Assembly: GCA_016714445.1 (NCBI GenBank)
Contig: JADJNF010000001.1
Coordinates: 1,116,001 to 1,180,000, forward strand
Length of the DNA: 64,000 bases
Reading direction: 5' to 3'
Source: Saprospiraceae bacterium
GTDB taxonomy: Bacteria; Bacteroidota; Bacteroidia; Chitinophagales; Saprospiraceae
Part shown: one piece after another, positions 25,439 through 33,989 of the stretch
Layout: each line of letters starts with the position of its first letter
How positions within the stretch are numbered: the stretch's first letter is position 1
Position numbers and translations under genes: made by a program
The notes under the pieces: generated by a model
The model's input: only the letters and a program-made list of their open reading frames with translations
Database searches by the model: none
What the model was told of the DNA's origin: nothing

Positions 25439-26541
25439 GCCAGCCTGATTTTAAATTTTTTGTAGCTGATGGTCAGAAATACCAAACAATAGCCAATTAA
25501 AATTAACACTTCTTTATACACTGACTTCAGTCCCAATCCCTTTATCATGATGGAGTTAATACTATAATAAAACCATTTGGCAGGAACTACATTGGAAACC
25601 ACCTGTAAGGGAATGGGCATATTTTCTATGGGAAACATAAATCCACCAAACATCAATGTTGGCAACATTAAACCCATCAACGAGATCATCATGGCCACTT
25701 GCTGTGAATCTGTGATCGTAGAAATGACTAATCCTAAAGCCAGTGATGCCACTATAAAAATTAGGCAAACTACATAAAGCAATATGATATTTCCTCTGAT
25801 CGGCACATCCAGAATAGTAACGCTCATGGTTAAGATCACCGTGACTATGATCAAACTTAAAACCAAATAAGGAATTGTTTTGGAAAATATAACAATAAGC
25901 GGATTCATCGGAGAAACCAATAGCATCTCCATATTTCCCAGTTCCTTTTCTCTCACAATGGATACCGAAGTCATCAACGTACAGATAATCATCAATATCA
26001 TCGCTATGACACCCGGAACAAATGTGTATGCACCTTTTAGTTGAGGGTTGTACAACATTCTGGATCTCACTTCAATGGTATAAGGTAATTCAAATTTTCC
26101 AAATACATCATTTCTAAAATCATTGACGACCGCTGTAGCGTACATTTGAATGGTGGATGACATGTTTGGATTGGCTCCGTCTGTGATCAGTTGTATAGTA
26201 CTGCTATGATTATGATTGAGTTGATAAACAAACTGTGCAGGAATGACCACTACCATGTGCGCTTTTCCTGCTCTCAGCAAATCGTAAGCATCTTCTATCC
26301 TGAAAATCTCACCTTCAACTTCAAAATATTTACTGGCATGAAGTTTTTCTGTCAATTGTTGACTGTAGGTGTCTTTGGACATGTCCAGGATAAATAATTT
26401 TGTATTTTTTACTTCATTGGAAAGCGCAAATCCAAACAACAATATCTGGATGACAGGTAAACCAAAAAGCACCAGTAATGTCTTTTTGTCTCTGATGATG
26501 TGATATATCTCCTTGCGGACAAATGCTATGAGCTGTTTCAT
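25435..26541 (-). CDS. ABC-2 type efflux permease (YbhS-like)
   Basis: 368 residues with the same layout as its neighbour: VRKEIYHIIRDKKTLLVLFGLP leads into helix 1, a periplasmic domain follows, and the ABC-2 coupling motif SIVREKELGNMEMLLVSPMN is near residue 205. The two permeases differ enough to form a heterodimer, as YbhS and YbhR do. Translation is coupled to the downstream permease by ATGA-type overlap. Confidence 0.93.
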   Translation of the reverse strand: MKQLIAFVRKEIYHIIRDKKTLLVLFGLPVIQILLFGFALSNEVKNTKLFILDMSKDTYSQQLTEKLHASKYFEVEGEIFRIEDAYDLLRAGKAHMVVVIPAQFVYQLNHNHSSTIQLITDGANPNMSSTIQMYATAVVNDFRNDVFGKFELPYTIEVRSRMLYNPQLKGAYTFVPGVIAMILMIICTLMTSVSIVREKELGNMEMLLVSPMNPLIVIFSKTIPYLVLSLIIVTVILTMSVTILDVPIRGNIILLYVVCLIFIVASLALGLVISTITDSQQVAMMISLMGLMLPTLMFGGFMFPIENMPIPLQVVSNVVPAKWFYYSINSIMIKGLGLKSVYKEVLILIGYCLVFLTISYKKFKIRLA

Positions 26542-26550
26542 TATTTTTTC

Positions 26551-27297
26551 TTATGGGTCACTTCTTTTTGCCTGCCTGGCTAATCTGTAAAAAACATCAT
26601 CCATAGAATTTGTCTTAAAATCTCTTTTCAAACGGGCAGGCTCATCCATCGCTTCTATTTTACCATCAACCATAATGGCTACCCTCTGACAATATTCTGC
26701 TTCATCCATATAGTGTGTGGTAACAAAAATGGTGATTCCACGTTCTGCAGCTTCATATATTAAATTCCAGAATTGTCTTCGTGTGACGGGGTCAACACCT
26801 CCTGTTGGCTCGTCTAGAAATACAATCTTTGGTTTATGTATAATTGAGATGGAAAAAGCCAGCTTTTGCTTCCAGCCCAATGGTAGATCTCCGACCAAAA
26901 CATTTATTTCTTTAGTCAATTCCAGTTTTTCAAGAAGTTCAGCTGTAGCTTTATTGATCTCCTTTTTATTCATACCATAAAGACCACCATAAAATTCTAT
27001 ATTCTCCCAAACTTTTAGGTCCTGATACAAAGAAAACTTCTGACTCATGTAACCAATGTTGCGCTTGATCTGCTCTGACTCAGTAAATATATCAAAACCA
27101 GCCACAGTAGCTTTGCCGGAGGTGGGTTTTATCAATCCGGTCAACATACGCATAGCTGTGGTCTTACCAGCACCGTTTGCGCCAAGAAATCCGAAAATCT
27201 CCCCCTTTTCTACATGAAAACTGATTTCATCTACTGCTTTAAATTCACCAAATATTTTGGTTAGTTGGTTAGCGACTATGGAATAATTTGATGACAT
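26551..27297 (-). CDS. Efflux ABC transporter ATP-binding protein, second half of a YbhF-like pair
   Basis: 248 residues. Walker A GANGAGKTTAMRM, a signature region of the form LPLGWKQKLAFSISI (the usual LSGG is replaced by LPLG), Walker B IVFLDEPTGGVDPVTRR and switch His in TTHYMDEAEYCQ. In Escherichia coli YbhF the two ATPase domains are fused; here they are separate adjacent genes. The altered signature is normal for the C-terminal half of YbhF-type proteins and indicates an asymmetric ATPase pair. Confidence 0.93.
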   Translation of the reverse strand: MSSNYSIVANQLTKIFGEFKAVDEISFHVEKGEIFGFLGANGAGKTTAMRMLTGLIKPTSGKATVAGFDIFTESEQIKRNIGYMSQKFSLYQDLKVWENIEFYGGLYGMNKKEINKATAELLEKLELTKEINVLVGDLPLGWKQKLAFSISIIHKPKIVFLDEPTGGVDPVTRRQFWNLIYEAAERGITIFVTTHYMDEAEYCQRVAIMVDGKIEAMDEPARLKRDFKTNSMDDVFYRLARQAKRSDP

Positions 27298-27313
27298 AGG
27301 TTATATTTATACT

Positions 27314-28225
27314 TTAGGAATGCATCAGATCCATAAAACAATCTTCAATCGTGGCATCAATCTTAAGTACCTCGATATCTTCAAATCCACTACTTTTAAG
27401 ATGATCGAATATTTCTTTTTGATGTACAGTTCCTTTGTTTGATTTTACATGTAAAAATTCGCCAAATGCATAAACGTCATCTACATTTTCCAAATCCAGT
27501 AAAGACTTTCGTGCGTCATTCATTTTATCTGCCTTTACACCGAATAAATCACTTTTGAACGCGCTGACTAATTCTGCAGGAGTATTTTCAGATAAAATAT
27601 GTCCATTCTGAATCAATGCAATCCTGTCACAAAGCGACGCTTCATCCATGTATGGCGTAGAAACAAAAATAGTGATGCCCTCCATTTTCAATCTGCCGAG
27701 CATCTCCCAAAATTCTTTACGGCTTACTACATCTACACCTGTAGTCGGTTCATCCAAAAACAATACCTCAGGCTTGTGTATAAGCGCACAGCATAAGGCC
27801 AGTTTTTGTTTCATCCCACCGGAAAGAGCACCTGCGCGTCTATCTTTAAATGGCTCAAGCTGTACGTAAATATCTTGGATAAGATGATAATTTGCTTCAA
27901 TAGTTGTATTGAAAATACTGGCGTAAAATGCAAGATTCTCTGCTACAGAAAGGTCCTGATACAATGAAAATCTACCAGGCATGTACCCCAGCTTCTTTCT
28001 GAGCATTTTATAATCTTTGACAACATCAAGGCCTGCGACTTCAGCACTGCCCTGATCTGCCAATATCAAAGTGGTTAATATGCGAAATAAAGTAGTTTTG
28101 CCTGCTCCATCCGGACCAATAAGGCCAAATAATTCACCTTTATTTACTGAAATATGGATATCTGTGAGTGCTTTCTGCTGCCCATTTTTGCCAAACGATT
28201 TGGAAATGTTTTGTACGGTAATCAT
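27314..28225 (-). CDS. Efflux ABC transporter ATP-binding protein, first half of a YbhF-like pair
   Basis: 303 residues. Walker A GPDGAGKTTLFR, canonical signature LSGGMKQKLALCCAL, Walker B VLFLDEPTTGVDVVSRK and a final domain ending ATIEDCFMDLM. The switch position reads STPYMDEA, with Pro where His is usual, the counterpart of the altered signature in its partner: one ATPase site is complete only across the pair. It overlaps the HlyD gene by four bases. Confidence 0.93.
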   Translation of the reverse strand: MITVQNISKSFGKNGQQKALTDIHISVNKGELFGLIGPDGAGKTTLFRILTTLILADQGSAEVAGLDVVKDYKMLRKKLGYMPGRFSLYQDLSVAENLAFYASIFNTTIEANYHLIQDIYVQLEPFKDRRAGALSGGMKQKLALCCALIHKPEVLFLDEPTTGVDVVSRKEFWEMLGRLKMEGITIFVSTPYMDEASLCDRIALIQNGHILSENTPAELVSAFKSDLFGVKADKMNDARKSLLDLENVDDVYAFGEFLHVKSNKGTVHQKEIFDHLKSSGFEDIEVLKIDATIEDCFMDLMHS

Positions 28226-29256
28226 TTTTCTGCATTTGACGACCCAAACGCTACTTCTCCGTACATTCCAATCTTTAAAGTACCATCATTCACCACATTT
28301 ATTTTTATTGCATACACAAGATTGGCGCGCTCTTCTTTGGTTTGAATCGTTTTTGGGGTAAACTCGGCTTTATCTGAAATAGAAGTTATTTTCCCTTTAA
28401 AGGACTTTGACTCACCTTTCAGCTGGTCAACAAATACATCGACATCCTGACCTATCTGTATTGCAGGTAACTGATCTCCAGTGATATAAGCTTTTAAGCT
28501 CATTTCAGATAAGTCTGCCAGCTTCAATATAGGTTTTCCAATAGCGATAAATTCTCCCTGTTCTGCATATTTGGTAAGGATAGTACCATTAAGTGGAGCG
28601 ATTACCGAAGTTTTTCTGATCTGATCATTGATCAGGGCGACTCGCTTTTGCAAAGGGATTTTTTCACTAGTGATACTCCTGTTTTGGATGGCAATCTGAT
28701 CTCTGGCAGATTTCATCTGAGAAATAACCAAGGTTCGTTGTTGCTCAGCAGTTTTGATTTGTTTCTGGAGAATCTCAACTTTGCCATTGACATCATCCAT
28801 TTGTTGGGACGTAGCAGCCTCCCCTTTAAAAAGATCACTTACTCTATTTTGCTCCTTTTTCAGCACTTTCATTTGTTCGAGGAGCGTTTGTATCTGGGAT
28901 TCTGCAACCATTAGCTGCTGTTTCAAAACAGTTATTTGTGGCTCAGCACTGTTTTGCTTCATAAGCAGGGCATCGACGGTGGATTCAGCCTGCTCTTTTT
29001 GAAGATTCAGGTTTACAGTATCTATTAGTACTACGACTTGTCCAGCCTTAATTTCATCCCCTTCATTGGCATCAAATTGGGTGATTTTACCGTTGGCTTC
29101 AGCGGACAAAATGATTTCTGTCGCTTCAAATGTCCCCGCCGCATCATATTTTATATCACTTTTTTTGCAGCTTGATACCACAAATATCAAAGTTAACAAG
29201 AAGATATACTGCTTTTCACTTTGCGCAGTTAAATAAGACTTTAGAACATTTGTCAT
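28222..29256 (-). CDS. HlyD-family periplasmic adaptor, lipoprotein (YbhG-like)
   Basis: 344 residues. The N-terminus has a hydrophobic stretch ending VVSSC at Cys30, a lipobox, so the adaptor is probably anchored by lipid. Order: split lipoyl half (GTFEATEIILSAEANGKITQ), long alpha-hairpin of about 130 residues with coiled-coil character, second lipoyl half (TSVIAPLNGTILTKYAEQGE), and beta-barrel (MSLKAYITGDQLPAIQIGQ). It links the ABC permeases to TolC across the periplasm. Operon neighbours on both sides fit. Confidence 0.92.
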   Translation of the reverse strand: MTNVLKSYLTAQSEKQYIFLLTLIFVVSSCKKSDIKYDAAGTFEATEIILSAEANGKITQFDANEGDEIKAGQVVVLIDTVNLNLQKEQAESTVDALLMKQNSAEPQITVLKQQLMVAESQIQTLLEQMKVLKKEQNRVSDLFKGEAATSQQMDDVNGKVEILQKQIKTAEQQRTLVISQMKSARDQIAIQNRSITSEKIPLQKRVALINDQIRKTSVIAPLNGTILTKYAEQGEFIAIGKPILKLADLSEMSLKAYITGDQLPAIQIGQDVDVFVDQLKGESKSFKGKITSISDKAEFTPKTIQTKEERANLVYAIKINVVNDGTLKIGMYGEVAFGSSNAEK

Positions 29257-29318
29257 GTTGCTTTATTTTTAATTTTACAAAAAATTTAAACTTTCAATTG
29301 GTTTGCATCAATATATAT

Positions 29319-30599
29319 TTAACTTTTATCACCAGCAAAGTGATGGTACAAATAACCGGCTTTGATATATTGAAGCTCATGAATTTTTTTATTGATATAC
29401 GCTTCATTTTCATCGTTCAGAATCATGAGATAGTCAGACGAAGTCCTGGTACCCTTTTCAAGTTGGGTCTGGGCTGTATTTTTTATTTCCTTCCTTAAAT
29501 TTATTATTTCATCATCTGCATTCATTTGCGCAAAAGATCTACTTATTTCAGTCTGCAGAGTTGCGAGTTTTACTTCCACTTGCTGAGTAAAAGATTTTGT
29601 TTTAACATCTATTTTTTGCATTTGAAGCATAGAAATCTGGTTATCTCTGCCTTTTGTATACAAATCAGCCATATTCCATTGCAACCTTATACCACCAATA
29701 TAGTAAGGCGTAAATTCATTTTTCAGAAAATTTAGTCCTGGTTTGCCATAACCTCCTTGTGCAAAAAACATTAATCTGGGTTTGCTAAGTGAAAAATTGA
29801 GTTTTTTTGACTTGTCAGCCATTTCCTTCTGCCAGGTTAGCAAGCGATACATAGGTCTGGATGCTACGTTCAAATCAGTTTTTATGATCGCCATAGGTAC
29901 TTCAAATGTAACCTTGTAGTTCAGATTCCTGCCGGTTAGAATATTAAGTACTTTTATTTGTCCTACCTTCAAAGCCAATAATTCATCTTCCAACTGATCA
30001 AGACCCAGCATTTCAGCTTTAAGATTTTTTAATTCAGCAGATAAGATCACTCCACTATTGACTCCTGTTTGTACTTTTTTCATGACGGCTTCCAAATCAT
30101 TTCTTTTGATTCCAACTATTTCCAGTCTGGCACCACACTCCAGTATGCCAAAATAAATATGAATAATCTGCTCCCTCAACTGCTCTATATCCAAATCAAT
30201 TTGTGCATTTTCAATCTCTGAACTGACATCTGCCAAATTTTTCTGAATAGCTGTAGTGCCTCCATCGTATATAAACTGGTTGACATCCAACTGTATTTTG
30301 TATTGATCCTGAGATAATCTCGGTATTGAAATTCCAGGTAAACTTATATCAAGTCCGGTAGTCTCTGATTGATAGGTTGCCTGACCATTGATGGCAACTT
30401 GGGGAAGATACCGGCTGGTCAGATTTTTTAATTTCAATAAATTCTCTTTTTTTATAAAATCGTAATGAAGAGATGCAGGTGCACTTCTGACCGCATCTGA
30501 CAGGGCCTGATCCAAAGCATATACGGATTGGGCCAATGAACTATTGGGTTGCAGGTTTAAAAAAAGAAAACTAATAATCAGATAAGCAATTTTATACAT
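29319..30599 (-). CDS. TolC-family outer-membrane efflux protein
   Basis: 426 residues with signal peptide (about 1-23). Two OEP repeats, each with long amphipathic coiled-coil helices; the start VYALDQALSDAV and the mid-protein FFAQGGYGKPGLNFL and WNMADLYTKGRDN are usual landmarks. It forms the exit duct for the ABC pump. It lies six bases after the TetR gene and 62 bases before the adaptor. Confidence 0.93.
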   Translation of the reverse strand: MYKIAYLIISFLFLNLQPNSSLAQSVYALDQALSDAVRSAPASLHYDFIKKENLLKLKNLTSRYLPQVAINGQATYQSETTGLDISLPGISIPRLSQDQYKIQLDVNQFIYDGGTTAIQKNLADVSSEIENAQIDLDIEQLREQIIHIYFGILECGARLEIVGIKRNDLEAVMKKVQTGVNSGVILSAELKNLKAEMLGLDQLEDELLALKVGQIKVLNILTGRNLNYKVTFEVPMAIIKTDLNVASRPMYRLLTWQKEMADKSKKLNFSLSKPRLMFFAQGGYGKPGLNFLKNEFTPYYIGGIRLQWNMADLYTKGRDNQISMLQMQKIDVKTKSFTQQVEVKLATLQTEISRSFAQMNADDEIINLRKEIKNTAQTQLEKGTRTSSDYLMILNDENEAYINKKIHELQYIKAGYLYHHFAGDKS

Positions 30600-30605
30600 A
30601 TTAAA

Positions 30606-31217
30606 TTATTTTAATATTTTTAAATCATTGATAATAAGGTCTGAAACAGATTTTTTTCTGGCTTCAATTAATTCAAAATAACTTTCCTGATTTAAATCCA
30701 ATACATACTTGAGTATAGGTTCCGCGATGATAGGATAAATACAAAGTGACATCACATTCATAAGCAGTTCTTCAAGTGAAATTCTCCGGATATTTCCTGA
30801 CATTACTTCTGCATCAATCACTTTTCGGAAATTGTCCCTGATTACATCCAAAGGAATATTTTTAAACTTACCTTCAAGCAATTCCGGATTTTTGCGGACT
30901 TCGAGCATAACAAAGATGGGCATTACCGGAAATTCAAGTACAATCGAAATTTGCTTTTCCACAAAAGCCCTGATTCTATTTTCAAAAGCATCCTTAGAAA
31001 ATATAAGCAATTCCATCGCCCCAAATATTTTATGCAGTTTTTCTTCAAAAATGATTTCAAAGAGTTGCTTCTTATTTCTAAAGTAGTAATGCAGCATCGC
31101 CTTGTTAATATTTGCTTCATCAGCAATATCCTGCATTCGGGCGCCTTCCAGTCCTTTGAGCGTAAAAACTTTTGTTGCAGCTATTTTGATGCGCTCCTGA
31201 GCAGATAATTCTGACAT
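30606..31217 (-). CDS. TetR-family repressor of the efflux operon
   Basis: 203 residues. N-terminal HTH (about 7-50): IKIAATKVFTLKGLEGARMQ then IADEANINKAMLHYYFRNKK. The C-terminal ligand domain is alpha-helical and of the CecR/YbiH type that accompanies YbhGFSR pumps. It is the first gene of its own operon, so it represses itself and the pump. A palindrome matching a TetR operator overlaps its promoter. Confidence 0.93.
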   Translation of the reverse strand: MSELSAQERIKIAATKVFTLKGLEGARMQDIADEANINKAMLHYYFRNKKQLFEIIFEEKLHKIFGAMELLIFSKDAFENRIRAFVEKQISIVLEFPVMPIFVMLEVRKNPELLEGKFKNIPLDVIRDNFRKVIDAEVMSGNIRRISLEELLMNVMSLCIYPIIAEPILKYVLDLNQESYFELIEARKKSVSDLIINDLKILK

Positions 31218-31237
31218 ATATTAACCAACCATTTAAT

Positions 31238-31253
31238 TTAACCAAATGGTTAA
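31238..31253. promoter_or_regulatory. TetR operator
   Basis: TTAACCA-AA-TGGTTAA, 7-base perfect arms with a 2-base centre, 20 bases before the TetR start codon. A second half-site TTAACCA lies at 31221-31227, and AACCATTT (31227-31234) is the mirror of AAATGGTT (31244-31251), giving an overlapping second palindrome. It covers the predicted transcription start of the operon. Confidence 0.75.
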
Positions 31254-31255
31254 TG

Positions 31256-31286
31256 CAAAAGTATTTATATTTTTTGTACATCCAAA
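31256..31286 (-). promoter_or_regulatory. Canonical promoter of the efflux operon
   Basis: On the minus strand TTTG (31286-31283), 19 bases, then TACTTTTG (31263-31256): an exact TTTG-N19-TAnnTTTG promoter. The start point, about 5-7 bases downstream, falls within the TetR operator at 31238-31253, so repressor binding would block initiation. Confidence 0.7.
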
Positions 31287-31346
31287 CATATAGTTATCTT
31301 TTTTAATTAAAAACATCAATTTATGACGATTTTAACAGTTTTTTAC

Positions 31347-31354
31347 TAATTTTG
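31347..31354 (+). promoter_or_regulatory. -7 box TAATTTTG of the T9SS plug gene
   Basis: Perfect TAnnTTTG box 35 bases before the ATG at 31389. No -33 TTG at the right distance. Confidence 0.4.
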
Positions 31355-31388
31355 AGCGTTTGATCATCAGTAAAATTTGAACTTAAAT

Positions 31389-32810
31389 ATGAAAAACATT
31401 TTAATTATCATGCTACTCTTACAAGCTACATGGACAAAAGCAGGAAATGACTACAATTTCAATTTTAAAAATCAAGTGTATGATGAATATATAAAAACAG
31501 TAACACTCGAAATAAATAATCTACCTACCAATTTCCCGGTTATGACCCTGAATTCAGGGCAGTTTGTGATGTTAAAATTTGATGATCTGATCAATGAAGA
31601 GCGCAATTTTTATTATAGAATTATACATTGTGACAAAGACTGGCAACCATCCGGTCTACGGGAGATTGAGTATATTTCTGGGTTTAATGACGAAAGACTC
31701 AGAAATTATGAATACTCAGTAAACACAAAAACGCCTTACCTTCATTACTGGCAAAAGTTTCCAAACAAAGATACCAACTTCAAAGTATCCGGCAATTATC
31801 TAATAGTGATATATGAGGACAAAATCGATTACCCTATGTTGACCAGAAGATTGGTTATAACAGAAAATCTAGTCAATGTAGATATCAATGGTACTTATCC
31901 GGGTGATGTAGAAAATATCAGGTATAAACAGGAAATGCAGGTAAATATCAACTTTGAAAAATTTAAAATGCGAAATCCTGTAGAAGAAGTGAGTGTCGTA
32001 ATGTTGCAAAATGAAGACTGGAACAATGCAGTACATGCTAAACCTTCTTTTTTTAGTGGTTCAAATCTTAGATTCAATAAAATAAAGACTTTTTCATGGT
32101 GGGGACTGACAGAATACAGGGATTTTGATACCAGAAGTTTGATGAGACTGGGTAGACATGTTAGTTATATTGAAAGGAAAAATAATGGCGTAGATGTGCT
32201 ACTCATGGAAGATGAAGCAAGAAGAAACAAAGTTCATCTGGCCAACTTTGATTTTAATGGTCGATTTATCGTAGATAATTTTGAGCGACTTAGCAATTCA
32301 TATGTTACTGATGTACTGGACAAATACGTTAATAATATTCAGGCCGATGACGCTTTGAGACAAAGCCTGCGTGATTCTTTGGTATCCAATATAAATCGTC
32401 GGAATGAATTGCTGGATGGCGAATACCGAGGGGAAGAAAGAAATTTAAGGTCTGATTACACCACTGTTACTTTTGTACTGGATGATGCCACCAATCTTGA
32501 TAATGAAGATGTATATGTCCTTGGCGCTATGAATAACTGGATGCCATCGGAAGAATATCGAATGAAATATGACCAGAAAAGTGACATGTATACTACAAAA
32601 GTCCAGTTAAAACAAGGATACTATAACTATTATTATGGGGTTGTAAATGCTAAGGGCGAGATCAACTACAAAGAAATGGAAGGCAGTTGGAATGAAACAG
32701 AAAATGATTATCAGGCTTTGGTATATTATAAAGGATTGGGTGATATTTATGATCGCGTCATAGGTTTCAAAACATACAACACCAATACCGGCCTATTAAC
32801 CATCAGATAA
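31389..32810 (+). CDS. Type IX secretion system plug protein (DUF5103)
   Basis: 473 residues from the ATG at 31389; the TTG at 31377 is less likely. A signal peptide (about 1-19) precedes the DUF5103 domain: GQFVMLKFDDLINEERNFYYR, shown only by its position near residues 53-73, and HCDKDWQPSGLREIEYI, hallmarks of the plug family. An N-terminal beta-sandwich, central region and C-terminal Ig-like domain (near 370-450, with GAMNNWMPSEEYRM) follow. In the T9SS translocon the plug closes the periplasmic face of the SprA channel. Its presence agrees with the gldAFG genes and the T9SS substrate in this window. Confidence 0.9.
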   Translation: MKNILIIMLLLQATWTKAGNDYNFNFKNQVYDEYIKTVTLEINNLPTNFPVMTLNSGQFVMLKFDDLINEERNFYYRIIHCDKDWQPSGLREIEYISGFNDERLRNYEYSVNTKTPYLHYWQKFPNKDTNFKVSGNYLIVIYEDKIDYPMLTRRLVITENLVNVDINGTYPGDVENIRYKQEMQVNINFEKFKMRNPVEEVSVVMLQNEDWNNAVHAKPSFFSGSNLRFNKIKTFSWWGLTEYRDFDTRSLMRLGRHVSYIERKNNGVDVLLMEDEARRNKVHLANFDFNGRFIVDNFERLSNSYVTDVLDKYVNNIQADDALRQSLRDSLVSNINRRNELLDGEYRGEERNLRSDYTTVTFVLDDATNLDNEDVYVLGAMNNWMPSEEYRMKYDQKSDMYTTKVQLKQGYYNYYYGVVNAKGEINYKEMEGSWNETENDYQALVYYKGLGDIYDRVIGFKTYNTNTGLLTIR

Positions 32811-32827
32811 GTTCGACGAAAACGAAA

Positions 32828-33631
32828 TTAAAAATATTTCGACATCTGTAACTGTAATTTGATGGCCTGATTTCTGACATCAGTTTGAAAATCAGGTCCG
32901 TTTCCTGCGTAAATTATTTCTCTGGAAGAGTTAACCAATAAACCTATATCGCTGTTTTTACCATTCCTGACTACTTCATCCAGACTTCCACCCTGCGAAC
33001 CGACTCCCGGTACCAAGAAAAAATAATCCCGGGCCAAAGACCTTAATTCATTAAAAGATTCCGGATGAGTAGCACCAACGACAAACATAAGATTGCTGGG
33101 GTTGCCCCATTCCTGGGCTTTTTCTATCACAGAGATATACAGCTTTTTCCCATTTTGATTTAGTATTTGCTGAAAATCTTGACTTCCTTTATTACTGGTA
33201 AGACCAAGCAAAATAACCCACTTATCCGTAAACTCCAAAAATGGCGTCACAGAGTCTTCTCCCATATACGGTGCGACAGTTACGGCATCAAAATCAAAAT
33301 ACTCAAAAAAAGTTCGGGCATACATTTTACTTGTATTGCCAATGTCTCCCCTTTTTGCATCTGCAATAGTAAAAATATCTTTAGGAATATATTCCATGGT
33401 TTTCTCCAGAGATTCCCAACCTTTTTTACCTAAACACTCATAAAATGCGAGGTTGGGCTTATAAGCCACACACAAATCTTTTGTGGCATCAATGATAATC
33501 TTGTTGAATTCAAAAACCGGATCAGATGTATCCTTTAAGTGGGCTGGAATTATATTGACATCAGGATCAAGTCCTACACACAGGAAACTCTTTTTGGAGA
33601 TGATCTGTTCTATTAATGTTTGTCTGTTCAT
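32828..33631 (-). CDS. pyrF: Orotidine 5'-phosphate decarboxylase
   Basis: 267 residues, the longer type-2 subfamily. It decarboxylates OMP to UMP in pyrimidine synthesis. Start region FLCVGLDPDVNIIP holds the first catalytic Asp, IADAKRGDIGNT (near residue 90) holds the Asp-Lys-Asp catalytic set, and FLVPGVGSQGG binds the phosphate. Its ATG overlaps the stop of the NifU-type gene by four bases, so the two are translationally coupled. Confidence 0.95.
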   Translation of the reverse strand: MNRQTLIEQIISKKSFLCVGLDPDVNIIPAHLKDTSDPVFEFNKIIIDATKDLCVAYKPNLAFYECLGKKGWESLEKTMEYIPKDIFTIADAKRGDIGNTSKMYARTFFEYFDFDAVTVAPYMGEDSVTPFLEFTDKWVILLGLTSNKGSQDFQQILNQNGKKLYISVIEKAQEWGNPSNLMFVVGATHPESFNELRSLARDYFFLVPGVGSQGGSLDEVVRNGKNSDIGLLVNSSREIIYAGNGPDFQTDVRNQAIKLQLQMSKYF

Positions 33632-33891
33632 TCAGCAAAGTAGCCATTTAATGCTTCCACAGCTCTGATCTCAGGTAATCTGGATTTTATTGCCTGTTCA
33701 ACTCCGGCCCTCATGGTCATGGCAGACATGGAACAATGTTCACAGTTTCCAACCCATTTTATACGGGCAACAAGGTCTTCTGTTACTTCTACAAGAACAA
33801 TATCTCCTCCGTCCACTTGCAGATGTGGCCTGATTTCATTCAATGCAAGATCAACTCTTTCAAAAATGCCGGGATTTTCTGTTGTTATCAT
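33628..33891 (-). CDS. NifU-type iron-sulfur scaffold (single C-terminal domain)
   Basis: 87 residues, a stand-alone Nfu domain. The pattern IRPHLQVDGGDIVLVEV and the CEHC motif (Cys at about 50 and 53) that binds a [4Fe-4S] cluster are present. It delivers Fe-S clusters to apo-proteins. The cluster-carrier ATPase Mrp follows as the next gene upstream. Its ATG lies only 4-5 bases after a -7 box, suggesting a leaderless transcript; no other Met occurs in the domain, so the start is firm. Confidence 0.93.
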   Translation of the reverse strand: MITTENPGIFERVDLALNEIRPHLQVDGGDIVLVEVTEDLVARIKWVGNCEHCSMSAMTMRAGVEQAIKSRLPEIRAVEALNGYFAE

Positions 33892-33895
33892 GGTA

Positions 33896-33903
33896 CAAAG
33901 ATA
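33896..33903 (-). promoter_or_regulatory. -7 box TATCTTTG abutting the NifU-type start codon
   Basis: The minus strand reads TATCTTTG at 33903-33896, a perfect TAnnTTTG box. Only four bases separate it from the ATG (33891), so transcription would start at or within a base or two of the A of ATG. The nearest upstream TTG-like element (33930-33928) is 24 bases away, somewhat long. Confidence 0.4.
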
Positions 33904-33989
33904 GAATAATTATGTTAAACTTTTTTCCAAAAAAAATACAGGTACCTGATCAATTACAAATCTTAGAAAAAAGTTTCTGATGATTTGTT

